Shown here piece by piece: positions 15,630-23,428 of a stretch of DNA of 32,658 bases. Every line of letters begins with the position of its first letter. Position 1 is the first letter of the stretch. The notes under the pieces are model-generated. The model was given only the letters and a program-made list of their open reading frames with translations, was not told the origin of the DNA and ran no database searches. The DNA is taken from assembly GCA_045537575.1 (NCBI GenBank), contig JAZSPU010000056.1, forward strand, positions 1 through 32,658, read 5' to 3'. This DNA comes from SIG607 sp045537575. Its GTDB lineage: Bacteria; Bacillota; Clostridia; Oscillospirales; Acutalibacteraceae. A program made the translations under genes and the position numbers.

Positions 15630-16736
15630 ATGGCAGAAGACAGAAGTAAAGCACTTGAAACGGCACTTGCTAATATTGAAAAGCAGTTCGGTAAGGGCGC
15701 AATTATGCGTCTTGGCGAGAACGTAAATATGAAGGTTGACCATATTCCCACAGGATCATTAGGTCTTGACCTTGCTCTCGGTATAGGCGGTGTGCCTAAG
15801 GGCAGAATTATTGAAATTTACGGCCCCGAATCTTCGGGTAAAACCACCCTTGCCCTTCACGTAGTGGCAGAGGCGCAGAAAATGGGCGGTACTGCCGCAT
15901 TTATTGACGTTGAACACGCCCTTGATCCTACCTATTCTCAGGCGTTGGGCGTTGACATTGATTCCCTTTTAGTTTCTCAGCCCGACACAGGTGAACAGGC
16001 TTTGGAAATTGCCGAAGCGCTTGTTAGAAGCGCCGCAGTTGACGTAATTATTATCGACTCTGTTGCCGCTTTAGTGCCTAAGGCTGAAATCGAAGGCGAT
16101 ATGGGAGACAGCCACGTAGGTCTTCACGCAAGACTTATGTCACAATCTTTAAGAAAGCTTACAGGCGCTCTTTCTAAATCTAACTGTACCGCAATTTTCA
16201 TTAACCAGTTAAGAGATAAAATCGGCGTTATGTACGGAAGCAGTGAAACCACCACAGGCGGCAGAGCCTTAAAGTTCTATGCTTCGGTAAGAATTGATGT
16301 AAGAAGGGTTGAATCCATTAAGGTTGGCGGCGAAATTGTAGGTAACCGCACAAAAGCAAAAATCGTTAAGAATAAAATTGCGCCTCCCTTTAAGGAAGCA
16401 GAATTTGATATTATGTACGGTAAAGGCATTTCCAAAGAGGGCGAAATTATTGATACCGGTCTTAAGCTCGGTATTCTTTCCCGTAGCGGCGCTTGGTTCT
16501 ATTACGGTGAAACCCGTATAGGTCAGGGCAGAGATAACGTAAAGCAGTTGCTTCTTGACAACCCCGAGCTTATGAAGGAATTAGAGGAAAAAATAACCGT
16601 AGCTATGGCAGAAAAGACCGCAAAGGTTGAAACAAAGGCACCTGCCAATGCTCCCGTAAGCGCTCCTGCTCAGGTAGCTACAGAGGAACCTCGCAAACGC
16701 AAAAAGGTAAATATTGACATAGCGGTTGACGAATAA
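15630..16736 (+). CDS. recA: Recombinase RecA
   Basis: A full-length 368-residue RecA: DNA-strand exchange and LexA co-protease. ATG at 15630 follows AAAAGGAG. Walker A GPESSGKT spans residues 65-72, Walker B is VDVIIIDSVAALVP, and the L2 loop and following FINQLRDKIGVMYGSSETTTGGRALKFYASVRIDVRR block is as expected. The C-terminal tail is Ala/Pro-rich then basic (RKRKK) and differs from the plain acidic tail of E. coli RecA. It is translationally coupled to recX (TAATG). No LexA-type box is evident just upstream; the nearest TATAAT hexamers (15581 and 15590) lie inside the terminal repeat of the hairpin element, with no convincing -35. Confidence 0.98.
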   Translation: MAEDRSKALETALANIEKQFGKGAIMRLGENVNMKVDHIPTGSLGLDLALGIGGVPKGRIIEIYGPESSGKTTLALHVVAEAQKMGGTAAFIDVEHALDPTYSQALGVDIDSLLVSQPDTGEQALEIAEALVRSAAVDVIIIDSVAALVPKAEIEGDMGDSHVGLHARLMSQSLRKLTGALSKSNCTAIFINQLRDKIGVMYGSSETTTGGRALKFYASVRIDVRRVESIKVGGEIVGNRTKAKIVKNKIAPPFKEAEFDIMYGKGISKEGEIIDTGLKLGILSRSGAWFYYGETRIGQGRDNVKQLLLDNPELMKELEEKITVAMAEKTAKVETKAPANAPVSAPAQVATEEPRKRKKVNIDIAVDE

Positions 16737-17350
16737 TGAAGGTAACCGAAATACTGCGCCGACGGGGACATATTTTCGAGGTTCGTTTTGATGACGGTAC
16801 CTACATTAACCTTGATAAAAGCTTTTTTGAAACCCTCTCTCTTAAAGCGGGGGATGAAATAAGCGAAGAGACGGCTAATGACCTTGAAGACCATTCCGAT
16901 TTTCTCAGATGCAAAAACAGAGCGTTTTACTATCTTTCGAACAGCAGTATAAGTGAAAAAAACCTGAGGGCAAAGCTTTTAAAAACGGGCTTTGCCCATC
17001 GGTGCGTTGAGGAAACGGTTAAACGCTGTAAGGAACTGGGTTACATAAATGACGAAAGCTATGCGCTTCGCCTTAAGGAAAAATGCGATGAAAATAATCT
17101 TTCAAACCGCGCCGCAAAGGAAAAGCTGATTACATCGGGCATAAGCAGTGAAAAAGCAAAGGAAATCTGCGTTTACGACAGCTTTTTTGAACAGGAAAAA
17201 ATAAGAAATTTATTAAATTCTAAGTATAAAAATAAGCTGTATGAAACCGAAGGCGTAAGAAAGGTTACCAATTCACTAATCAGAAACGGATTTTTGTTTT
17301 CCGATATAAACAGCGTTTTAAAATTGGATTTATTAGATTCTAAGGAGTAA
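16736..17350 (+). CDS. recX: Regulatory protein RecX
   Basis: A 204-residue all-helical RecX, a modulator of RecA filament activity. The conserved core is present: LxxRxxSxxxLRxKL (here YYLSNSSISEKNLRAKLLKTGF) and LGYINDESYALRLKEK. The first 50 residues are a beta-strand N-terminal region typical of Firmicute RecX. ATG overlaps the recA stop by one base, so it is made together with RecA. It is followed 4 nt later by rimO with a shared GGAG. Confidence 0.93.
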   Translation: MKVTEILRRRGHIFEVRFDDGTYINLDKSFFETLSLKAGDEISEETANDLEDHSDFLRCKNRAFYYLSNSSISEKNLRAKLLKTGFAHRCVEETVKRCKELGYINDESYALRLKEKCDENNLSNRAAKEKLITSGISSEKAKEICVYDSFFEQEKIRNLLNSKYKNKLYETEGVRKVTNSLIRNGFLFSDINSVLKLDLLDSKE

Positions 17351-17354
17351 AAAA

Positions 17355-18692
17355 ATGAAAAAAATAGCAATGGTATCCCTTGGTTGTCCAAAAAATCAGG
17401 TTGATGCCGAGGTAATGCTTAAAAGCCTTGCTGATGCGGGGTTTACAATCGGCGTAGAAGAAGCCGAAGCTGATGCAATAATCATAAACACCTGCGGATT
17501 TATTGAAGGCGCCAAGGAAGAGGCTATTGAAAACATCCTTGAAGCCGCCGCCTATAAAAAGGAAGGCAATTTAAAGGCACTTATAGTAACAGGCTGTCTT
17601 GCTGAACGCTACAAGGACGATATAACCGAGGAAATTCCCGAGGTTGACGTGGTAGTGGGCATAGGCTCAAATAAGGATATTGCAAAAATCGTTAGCGAAG
17701 CCTTAGACGGCAAAAAGGAAAATCACTTTGGCGAAAAATCTGATTTGAATTTAGACGGAGAAAGAATTTTAGGCGGTTACCCCTTTACCGCCTATTTAAA
17801 GATAGCAGACGGCTGTAACAACTGCTGTACTTACTGTGCAATTCCGCTGATTCGCGGAAAAATGCGAAGCCGTACCATTGAAAGCTGTGTAAAGGAAGCA
17901 GAAAAGCTTGTTGAAGGCGGAGTAAGAGAAATAGTTGTAGTAGCGCAAGATACCACCGCTTACGGCGAGGATTTATACGGAGAAAGCAAACTTGCTGAGC
18001 TTCTCACCGAGCTTTCAAAAATCGAAAAACTTAAGTGGATAAGGGTTTTATACACCTATCCCGAAAGAATAACCGATAAGCTATTAGGCGTAATAAACGA
18101 AAACGAAAAAATCGTTAAGTATCTTGACATTCCCCTTCAGCACGTTAACGGTGATGTTTTAAAGAGAATGAACAGAAAAGGTGACAGGGAAAGCATAACC
18201 GCCCTTATTGAAAAAATAAGAAGCAAGGTTAAGGGAATAACCCTTCGCACCACCTTTATTACGGGCTTCCCCGGTGAGACTGAGGAACAGTTCGCTGAGC
18301 TTCATCAGTTTATAAAGGATACCCGTTTTGAAAGACTTGGTTGCTTTGCCTATTCGCCTGAAGAGGATACTATTGCCGCCACCTTTGACGGTCAAATAGA
18401 TGCGCAAACTAAGGAAGACCGACTTTCCTTAATTATGGATGATCAAATGATAATTTCTGCCGAGAAAAATGAAGAAAAAATCGGCGAGAGAGTAACCGTT
18501 TTAGTTGAAGGCTATGACGATTATCTTAAGTGCTATTTCGGAAGAACTCCCTTTGATGCGCCCGAGGTTGACGGAAAAATATTCTTCTTTGCAACCCGCC
18601 CCCTTAATTTCGGAGAATTCGTTGACGTGACGGTCAACGACTCAATAGAATATGATTTGTTAGGAGAAATGTGTGATGAATCTGCCCAATAA
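17355..18692 (+). CDS. rimO: Ribosomal protein S12 methylthiotransferase
   Basis: A 445-residue radical-SAM methylthiotransferase that modifies an aspartate of ribosomal protein S12. The N-terminal auxiliary cluster cysteines are C11 (VSLGCPKN), C47 (NTCGF) and C81 (TGCLAER). The radical-SAM CxxxCxxC is C154, C158 and C161. The C-terminal TRAM domain runs from about residue 375 (GERVTVLVEGYD). The VSLGCPKNQVDAEVM start separates RimO from MiaB. Its 3' end overlaps pgsA by 17 nt. Confidence 0.95.
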   Translation: MKKIAMVSLGCPKNQVDAEVMLKSLADAGFTIGVEEAEADAIIINTCGFIEGAKEEAIENILEAAAYKKEGNLKALIVTGCLAERYKDDITEEIPEVDVVVGIGSNKDIAKIVSEALDGKKENHFGEKSDLNLDGERILGGYPFTAYLKIADGCNNCCTYCAIPLIRGKMRSRTIESCVKEAEKLVEGGVREIVVVAQDTTAYGEDLYGESKLAELLTELSKIEKLKWIRVLYTYPERITDKLLGVINENEKIVKYLDIPLQHVNGDVLKRMNRKGDRESITALIEKIRSKVKGITLRTTFITGFPGETEEQFAELHQFIKDTRFERLGCFAYSPEEDTIAATFDGQIDAQTKEDRLSLIMDDQMIISAEKNEEKIGERVTVLVEGYDDYLKCYFGRTPFDAPEVDGKIFFFATRPLNFGEFVDVTVNDSIEYDLLGEMCDESAQ

Positions 18693-19260
18693 ACTTACTG
18701 TACTTCGTATAATTTTAACCCCCGTATTTATGGCTCTTATGCTTATTAATTTCCCCAATCACTATTTACTGGCGCTTATAGTTTTCGGCGTTGCCGCATT
18801 TACCGATATGCTTGACGGCAAAATCGCAAGAGCAAGAAATCTTGTTACCTCTTTCGGTAAATTCCTTGATCCGCTTGCCGATAAAATGCTTACCACTTCT
18901 GCATTTTTAGGCTTTATTGCGCATAATATCGGTTGGCAGATTACATGGGTAGTATTTATCGTACTATTTAGAGAATTTCTTATTTCTTCTCTTCGTCTTA
19001 TTGTTGTTTCCAGCGCCGGCAACAAGGTTATTGCCGCAAATATCTGGGGCAAACTTAAAACCGTTACACAAATTGCCGCTATTGTTTTAGGCATTGCCTT
19101 TGCTCAGCTTAAGGAATGGTTCTTTGTTGACGGCGGACTTATTGAAAAGGGACTTGATATAGGCTTTAACGTAGTTCTTTGGGCAAGTACCGTTCTTTGC
19201 GTGATTTCGGGAGTTATTTATCTCTATCAGAACAAAGAATTTGTTAATACAACAAAATAA
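18676..19260 (+). CDS. pgsA: CDP-diacylglycerol-glycerol-3-phosphate 3-phosphatidyltransferase
   Basis: A 194-residue membrane enzyme making phosphatidylglycerol phosphate. The CDP-alcohol transferase motif is complete: D47-G48, A51-R52, G61, D65, D69. Four or more hydrophobic helices surround it. AGGAGA at 18662-18667 is 8 nt from ATG 18676; the GTG at 18673 is also in frame but too close. The gene starts inside rimO and ends the recA operon; recA-recX-rimO-pgsA is a recurrent Firmicute neighbourhood. Confidence 0.94.
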   Translation: MNLPNKLTVLRIILTPVFMALMLINFPNHYLLALIVFGVAAFTDMLDGKIARARNLVTSFGKFLDPLADKMLTTSAFLGFIAHNIGWQITWVVFIVLFREFLISSLRLIVVSSAGNKVIAANIWGKLKTVTQIAAIVLGIAFAQLKEWFFVDGGLIEKGLDIGFNVVLWASTVLCVISGVIYLYQNKEFVNTTK

Positions 19261-19294
19261 TTTAGATTAAATTAGTTATACTAATTACGTGCAC

Positions 19295-19323
19295 TTGACA
19301 AATTGCTCAGTAAAGCATATAAT
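19295..19323 (+). promoter_or_regulatory. Consensus sigma-A promoter of the cysteine operon
   Basis: TTGACA (19295-19300) and TATAAT (19318-19323), both exact consensus, 17 bp apart. Transcription would start near 19330 at the beginning of the T-box leader. Confidence 0.92.
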
Positions 19324-19329
19324 GTAGAA

Positions 19330-19565
19330 AAGTTAAAAGCGATGATTCGGGAAACAGTAGTTTTTTCTGGCGCCGTCAGGGAGTATGCCTCACCGACTGA
19401 AAGGGCATATGGGAAAGCGGAGAAAATGAATTGCACCCGTTAGCTTCTTTGGGGAAAAGAAAGTATCCAAAGACGTATAACTGCGTTAAAGTTTTAAGTT
19501 ATAAAACGGAGTGGAACCGCGATTTTTCGCCTCTGATATTGCTGTGCAGTATCAGAGGCTTTTTT
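19330..19565 (+). ncRNA. Cysteine-specific T-box leader with terminator
   Basis: The T-box core AGTGGAACCGCG is at 19510-19521 and is followed by a strong terminator, GCCTCTGATA (19529-19538) with TATCAGAGGC (19550-19559) and six Ts. The probable specifier codon is TGC (Cys) at 19432-19434, followed by a purine as is usual. The T-box tetrad is TGGA (19512-19515), which pairs with an acceptor end UCCA; tRNA-Cys has discriminator U, so codon and tetrad agree. Uncharged tRNA-Cys would favour read-through into the downstream genes cysE and cysS, and now also the inserted DUF559 gene. Confidence 0.93.
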
Positions 19566-19598
19566 AATAAACGATTAACTTTTTAATTTTTGAAACTT

Positions 19599-19630
19599 AA
19601 GGAGAGAAGAGATATTGTTTTTTAAAAGAA
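19599..19630 (+). repeat. Left copy of a 32-bp exact direct repeat (old cysE start)
   Basis: The 32 bases 19599-19630 are identical to 20127-20158. They comprise the GGAGAG ribosome site, the TTG start and the first codons of cysE (LFFKR). The next base differs on both sides. This left copy now opens a reading frame of 22 codons (19615-19683) that ends at a TAG inside the left terminal repeat of the inserted element. Confidence 0.9.
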
Positions 19631-20126
19631 CACAAGGCTTCTCCTCGAGGAGAGGCTCCGTCGAAGACGGTGGTGAGGTGTAGCCGTGCAAACGGCGTGG
19701 AAATATGAATGAAATAAATAATAGAAAACTCACCGGTTTATCAAAAGGTTTAAGAAAAAATATGACCAAAGAGGAAAGACGTCTTTGGTATGATTTTTTG
19801 AAAACATTGCCGATAACTATTCACAGACAAAAGGTTATGGGTAATTATATAGCAGATTTCTACTGTGCCAAAGCACGAATTGTTATAGAGCTTGATGGAA
19901 GCGGACATTATGAAAAGGAACAAATTTTGAAGGATAAAGAAAAAGAAGCATATCTTAATTCATTAGGGATAACGATTTTAAGATATTCTAATTTAGAAGT
20001 CCTTAAAAATTTCGAAGGTGTGTGTGAAGATATTTACAAAAATATCTTTGAAAATAATTAAAGTTACTACACCTCATCCACCGCAAGCGGTCCCCCTTCC
20101 CCTCCGAACAAAGGGGAAGGCTTATA
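19631..20126 (+). mobile_element. Small DUF559-carrying element with imperfect terminal inverted repeats
   Basis: This 496-bp module lies between the two 32-bp direct repeats. Its ends are imperfect inverted repeats: left 19634-19683 and right 20067-20123, agreeing best at the inner edge (GGTGGTGAGGTGTAG against GGTGGATGAGGTGTAG on the complement) and at the outer edge (AAGGCTTCTCC against AAGCCTTCCCC). One gene, the DUF559 nuclease, fills the middle. No transposase is encoded. The arrangement is what an inserted non-autonomous or nuclease-driven element with a long target duplication would look like. Confidence 0.75.
19705..20061 (+). CDS. DUF559 domain endonuclease-like protein
   Basis: A 118-residue protein of the DUF559 family, related to the very-short-patch-repair (Vsr-like, PD-(D/E)XK) nucleases. 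Seen: LRKNMTKEERRLWYDFLK (residues 16-33), RQKVMGNYIADFYC (41-54) with candidate catalytic D51, IELDGSGHYE (61-70) with E62 and D64, and ILRYSN.EV (91-99). Most relatives I know read GSQHY where this has GSGHY. The ATG at 19705 has only a weak GTGGAAA site. It sits between a Cys T-box and cysE, so its transcription should follow cysteine starvation by accident of position. It may drive movement of the flanking repeats, but that is inference. Confidence 0.88.
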   Translation: MNEINNRKLTGLSKGLRKNMTKEERRLWYDFLKTLPITIHRQKVMGNYIADFYCAKARIVIELDGSGHYEKEQILKDKEKEAYLNSLGITILRYSNLEVLKNFEGVCEDIYKNIFENN

Positions 20127-20158
20127 AAGGAGAGAAGAGATATTGTTTTTTAAAAGAA
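20127..20158 (+). repeat. Right copy of the 32-bp direct repeat (working cysE start)
   Basis: Identical to 19599-19630; it restores the ribosome site (GGAGAG, 20129-20134), TTG start (20143) and first five codons of cysE downstream of the element. Confidence 0.9.
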
Positions 20159-20784
20159 TTAGAGAAGATATTCGCGCTGTAAAGGAAAGAGATCCTGCGG
20201 CAAGAAGTTGGTTTGAAATATTTTTCCTTTATCCCGGTGTAAAGGCAATACGTATGCACCGCTGGGCGCACTTTTTCTATAAACACGGTTTTAAGTTTAT
20301 AGCAAGATGGATTTCACAGGACTGTGTAAGAAAAACGGGAATAGAAATTCACCCCGGAGCTACAATAGGCAGACGTCTTGTTATTGACCACGGTGTTGGA
20401 ATAGTAATCGGTGAGACCACCGAAATAGGCGACGACGTGCTGATTTATCAGGGCGTAACTCTGGGCGGTACCGGTAAGGATACGGGCAAACGTCACCCCA
20501 CCATTGGTAATAACGTTATGATAAGCGCAGGCGCTAAGGTGCTTGGCCCCTTTAAAGTAGGGGATAATTCACGAATTGCCGCAGGCGCTGTTGTGCTTGA
20601 AGAGGTTCCCCCCGACTGTACCGTTGTGGGTGTTCCTGCAAGGGTGGTAAGACGTAACGGCGAAAAGGTTCAGCCCCTTGACCAGATACACATTCCCGAC
20701 CCTGTTGCTCAGGAAATTGCCAGACTTCAGCAGCGTATTAAAGAACTTGAAGAGAAAGGAAAAGAAAAAAATGAAAATATTTAA
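20143..20784 (+). CDS. cysE: Serine O-acetyltransferase
   Basis: A 213-residue enzyme making O-acetylserine from serine and acetyl-CoA, the first step of cysteine synthesis. Start is TTG at 20143 behind GGAGAG. The N-terminal helical part contains RMHRWAHFFYKHG, and the left-handed beta-helix of hexapeptide repeats runs from about residue 65 (GIEIHPGATIGRRLVIDHGVGIVIG) to 165, with GGTGK and the conserved KRHPTIGNNVMISAGAKVLG block. The end overlaps cysS by 14 nt. The Cys T-box upstream fits its role. Its 5' end was duplicated by the DUF559 element but the reading frame is intact. Confidence 0.95.
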   Translation: MFFKRIREDIRAVKERDPAARSWFEIFFLYPGVKAIRMHRWAHFFYKHGFKFIARWISQDCVRKTGIEIHPGATIGRRLVIDHGVGIVIGETTEIGDDVLIYQGVTLGGTGKDTGKRHPTIGNNVMISAGAKVLGPFKVGDNSRIAAGAVVLEEVPPDCTVVGVPARVVRRNGEKVQPLDQIHIPDPVAQEIARLQQRIKELEEKGKEKNENI

Positions 20785-22150
20785 CACATTAACACGCGAA
20801 AAACAGGAATTTGTTCCCATTGATGAAAATGAAGTAAAAATTTACGCTTGCGGCCCTACCGTATATAACTTTATTCATATCGGTAATGCCCGTCCTTTGT
20901 GCGTTTTCGACGTTTTGCGCCGTTACCTTGAATGGCGCGGAATAAACGTAAAATACGTTCAAAACTTTACCGATATTGACGATAAACTCATTAAAAAGGC
21001 AAACGAAGAGGGCATTACGGTGCCCGAGGTAGCAGAACGCTACATAAAAGAGTTCCGCACCGACTCCGACGGACTTAATGTAAAGCCTGCCACCGTTCAT
21101 CCCAGAGCAACCGAGAATATTGATGAAATAATTTCCATTATCGAAAGCCTTATTGAAAAGGGCTTTGCTTACGAATCGGGCGGTGACGTATATTACAGAG
21201 CCAAAAAGTTCAAGGAGTACGGAAAGCTCTCCCATCAGCCCCTTGAGGATCTTGAATCGGGCGCAAGAATTGCAGTAGGAGAAATTAAGGAAGATCCCAT
21301 GGATTTCTGCCTTTGGAAAGGCGCAAAGCCGGGCGAACCCAAATGGAGCTCTCCTTGGGGAGACGGCAGACCGGGTTGGCATATTGAATGTTCCGCTATG
21401 TCCTGCAGATATCTGGGCAAGACCATAGATATCCATTGCGGCGGTCAGGACCTTATCTTCCCCCATCACGAAAACGAAATTGCGCAAAGCGAAGCCGCTA
21501 ACGGTCAGGAATTTGCTCGTTTCTGGATGCACAACGGCTTTATTAACGTTGACAACCGTAAAATGAGTAAATCTCTCGGCAACTTCTTTACCGTTCGTGA
21601 CGTTGCAGAAAAATTCGGTTATGAGCCTATCCGTTATCTTATGATTTCTTCTCACTATAGAAGCCCCATTAACTATTCTATTGATATTATTGAGCAGGGA
21701 AAGAGCGCTCTTGAGCGTCTTTATAACTGCAGAGACAGAATTGATTTTGCCCTTTCTCATGCGCAAGAAGGCGGCGAGAAGCCCGAATTTGTTGAGCTTC
21801 ATAAAAATGAGTTCATTGCCGCTATGGAGGATGACCTTAATACTGCCGATGCGCTTGCTGCCGTATTTACTCTTGCAAAGGATATAAATATGGCTATTGA
21901 TGCAGGCGCTAAAAAAGAGTCTTTAAATGCTATGGCAGAGGTTTTTGACGAACTTACAGGCGTTTTAGGTTTCCTTTATAACCGTAAAAACGATAGCTTA
22001 GATGCCGAGGTTGAAGAGCTTATCGCAAAGCGTACTCAGGCAAGAAAAGAAAAGAATTTCAAAGAAGCCGATGCTATAAGAGATAAACTTAAAGAAATGG
22101 GTATCATATTAGAGGATACTCCGCAGGGTGTAAAATGGACCAGAGCATAA
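20771..22150 (+). CDS. cysS: Cysteinyl-tRNA synthetase
   Basis: A 459-residue class I synthetase. I place the start at ATG 20771 (MKIFNTLTREKQEF), behind GAGAAAGGA, rather than at an earlier in-frame ATG inside cysE, because the family begins with this segment. C27 in YACGPTVYN is the first zinc ligand, HIGN is at residues 36-39, the zinc site continues through ECSAMS and HCGGQDLIFPHHENEIAQSEA, and KMSKS is at 264-268. The C-terminal helical DALR-type domain is present. cysE-cysS under a Cys T-box is a common Firmicute arrangement that balances cysteine supply with charging. Confidence 0.97.
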   Translation: MKIFNTLTREKQEFVPIDENEVKIYACGPTVYNFIHIGNARPLCVFDVLRRYLEWRGINVKYVQNFTDIDDKLIKKANEEGITVPEVAERYIKEFRTDSDGLNVKPATVHPRATENIDEIISIIESLIEKGFAYESGGDVYYRAKKFKEYGKLSHQPLEDLESGARIAVGEIKEDPMDFCLWKGAKPGEPKWSSPWGDGRPGWHIECSAMSCRYLGKTIDIHCGGQDLIFPHHENEIAQSEAANGQEFARFWMHNGFINVDNRKMSKSLGNFFTVRDVAEKFGYEPIRYLMISSHYRSPINYSIDIIEQGKSALERLYNCRDRIDFALSHAQEGGEKPEFVELHKNEFIAAMEDDLNTADALAAVFTLAKDINMAIDAGAKKESLNAMAEVFDELTGVLGFLYNRKNDSLDAEVEELIAKRTQARKEKNFKEADAIRDKLKEMGIILEDTPQGVKWTRA

Positions 22151-22875
22151 AATTTAAAAAGGAGCCCCTAGATAGAAAAGGGGCTTTCCTTTATGTGTCA
22201 AAGCATCACGCCTTCGGCACCGACGCGCTGCTCCTTGCAAACTTTGCAAATGCAAAGAAAAAGGATAGCTTTGTGGATCTGGGTACCGGTTGCGGAATAA
22301 TTCCCTTTGCGCTGCTTAGGGATGAAAAGGTGGAAAGGGCAATAGGTGTGGATATAAGCGAGGAAGCAATTTTTCTCGCCCAAAAAACCTCTCAGGAAAG
22401 AAATCTTACCGACAAATTCACCCCCATACTTGCTGATTTAAGGGATTTGCCCACCAATCTTAAAACAGGCAAATTTACCCTTGTTACCTGTAATCCGCCC
22501 TATTTTGCCGACGGTACGGGCATAAAAAATCCTGATAGCATAGAGGCAACCGCCCGTCACGAAACAGATTGCACCATAGACGACGTAATTGATGCAGCCT
22601 TTAAAATGCTTAATACTGCAGGGCGTCTTTGCATATGCCACCGCCCCGAAAGGCTGACTGAAATTCTCAGTAAAATGAGCGAAAAGAAAATCGAGCCCAA
22701 AAGAATAAGATTTGTTTGTCAGCGATTTTCCTTACCGCCCTTTCTTGTGCTTATTGAGGGCAAAAAATGTTCTAAGGCAGGACTAAAGATAATGCCTACC
22801 CTTTCTCTTACCGAATGTGAAGATGAGGTTCGCGCTATTTACGGCGATTACAAAGAGGGATATAAATTATATTGA
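22135..22875 (+). CDS. tRNA1(Val) adenine-N6 methyltransferase (TrmN/YabB-like)
   Basis: A 246-residue SAM-dependent methyltransferase. It has the family start DRKGAFLYVSKHHAFGTDALLLANFA, SAM motif VDLGTGCGIIPF at about residues 47-58, and the N6-adenine catalytic NPPY at 120-123 (CNPPYFADG), followed by ATARHE. It overlaps cysS by 16 nt and so is coupled to it. E. coli TrmN modifies A37 of tRNA1(Val); the tRNA target in Clostridia may differ. No terminator follows; the stop codon overlaps the -35 box of the greA promoter. Confidence 0.88.
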   Translation: MDQSIKFKKEPLDRKGAFLYVSKHHAFGTDALLLANFANAKKKDSFVDLGTGCGIIPFALLRDEKVERAIGVDISEEAIFLAQKTSQERNLTDKFTPILADLRDLPTNLKTGKFTLVTCNPPYFADGTGIKNPDSIEATARHETDCTIDDVIDAAFKMLNTAGRLCICHRPERLTEILSKMSEKKIEPKRIRFVCQRFSLPPFLVLIEGKKCSKAGLKIMPTLSLTECEDEVRAIYGDYKEGYKLY

Positions 22876-22900
22876 CTTTTTGTGCATAATTATATATAAT
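22872..22900 (+). promoter_or_regulatory. Sigma-A promoter of greA-lysS
   Basis: TTGACT (22872-22877) and TATAAT (22895-22900), 17 bp apart. The -35 box overlaps the stop codon of the upstream methyltransferase gene. Confidence 0.85.
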
Positions 22901-22940
22901 AGATTGGTATGTATAAATAATTTTTTATGAGGTGTTCAAG

Positions 22941-23414
22941 ATGGCTAAAGCAATTAAACTTACCGAGGAAGGTCTCAAAAAATTACAGGATGAGCTCGAA
23001 AACTTAAAAACCGCCGGCAGAACCGAGATTGCAGAAAAAATCAAGGTTGCCAGAGGCTATGGTGACTTATCCGAAAACAGCGAATATGATGAAGCAAAAA
23101 ATGAACAGGCAAAAATCGAAGCAAGAATTGTAGAGCTTGAAGGAATGCTCAAAAACGTTGAGCTTATTGCCGAAAAGAAGAGCGCAGGTAAAACTGTTAC
23201 TGTCGGCAGTAAAGTAAAGGTTCTTGATGTTGAATTTGATGAAGAAATGGAATTCCGTGTGGTAGGCAGCGCAGAAGCTGACCCCGGTAACGGACTTATT
23301 TCTGATGAATCTCCCGTAGGAAAGGTTCTTCTTGGCAAAAAGGTTGGCGAAACCGCTAAGGCAGATACCCCCGACGGTGAAATCGAATTTAAAATTGTTG
23401 CTATTTCTAAATAA
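22941..23414 (+). CDS. greA: Transcription elongation factor GreA
   Basis: A 157-residue GreA that rescues backtracked RNA polymerase. Start ATG 22941 (MAKAIKLTEEGLKKL) follows GAGGTG at 22929-22934; an in-frame GTG at 22932 lies inside that ribosome site. The coiled-coil hairpin spans about residues 10-75, with the catalytic acidic tip in YGDLSENSEYDEAKNEQ (D-L-S-E-N-x-E). The C-terminal FKBP-like domain ends with the usual PDGEIEFKIVAI. It lies 14 nt before lysS, an arrangement common in Firmicutes. Confidence 0.96.
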   Translation: MAKAIKLTEEGLKKLQDELENLKTAGRTEIAEKIKVARGYGDLSENSEYDEAKNEQAKIEARIVELEGMLKNVELIAEKKSAGKTVTVGSKVKVLDVEFDEEMEFRVVGSAEADPGNGLISDESPVGKVLLGKKVGETAKADTPDGEIEFKIVAISK

Positions 23415-23428
23415 GAGGACTGATAAAT

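Noticed and set aside
19261..19294. Terminator after pgsA
   Set aside because: TTAGT-tat-ACTAA can pair but is short and lacks a T-run.
20789..21802. Long minus-strand open frame (337 codons) opposite cysS
   Set aside because: It is antisense to an unmistakable cysS, has no ribosome site or family features, and reflects codon bias of the real gene.
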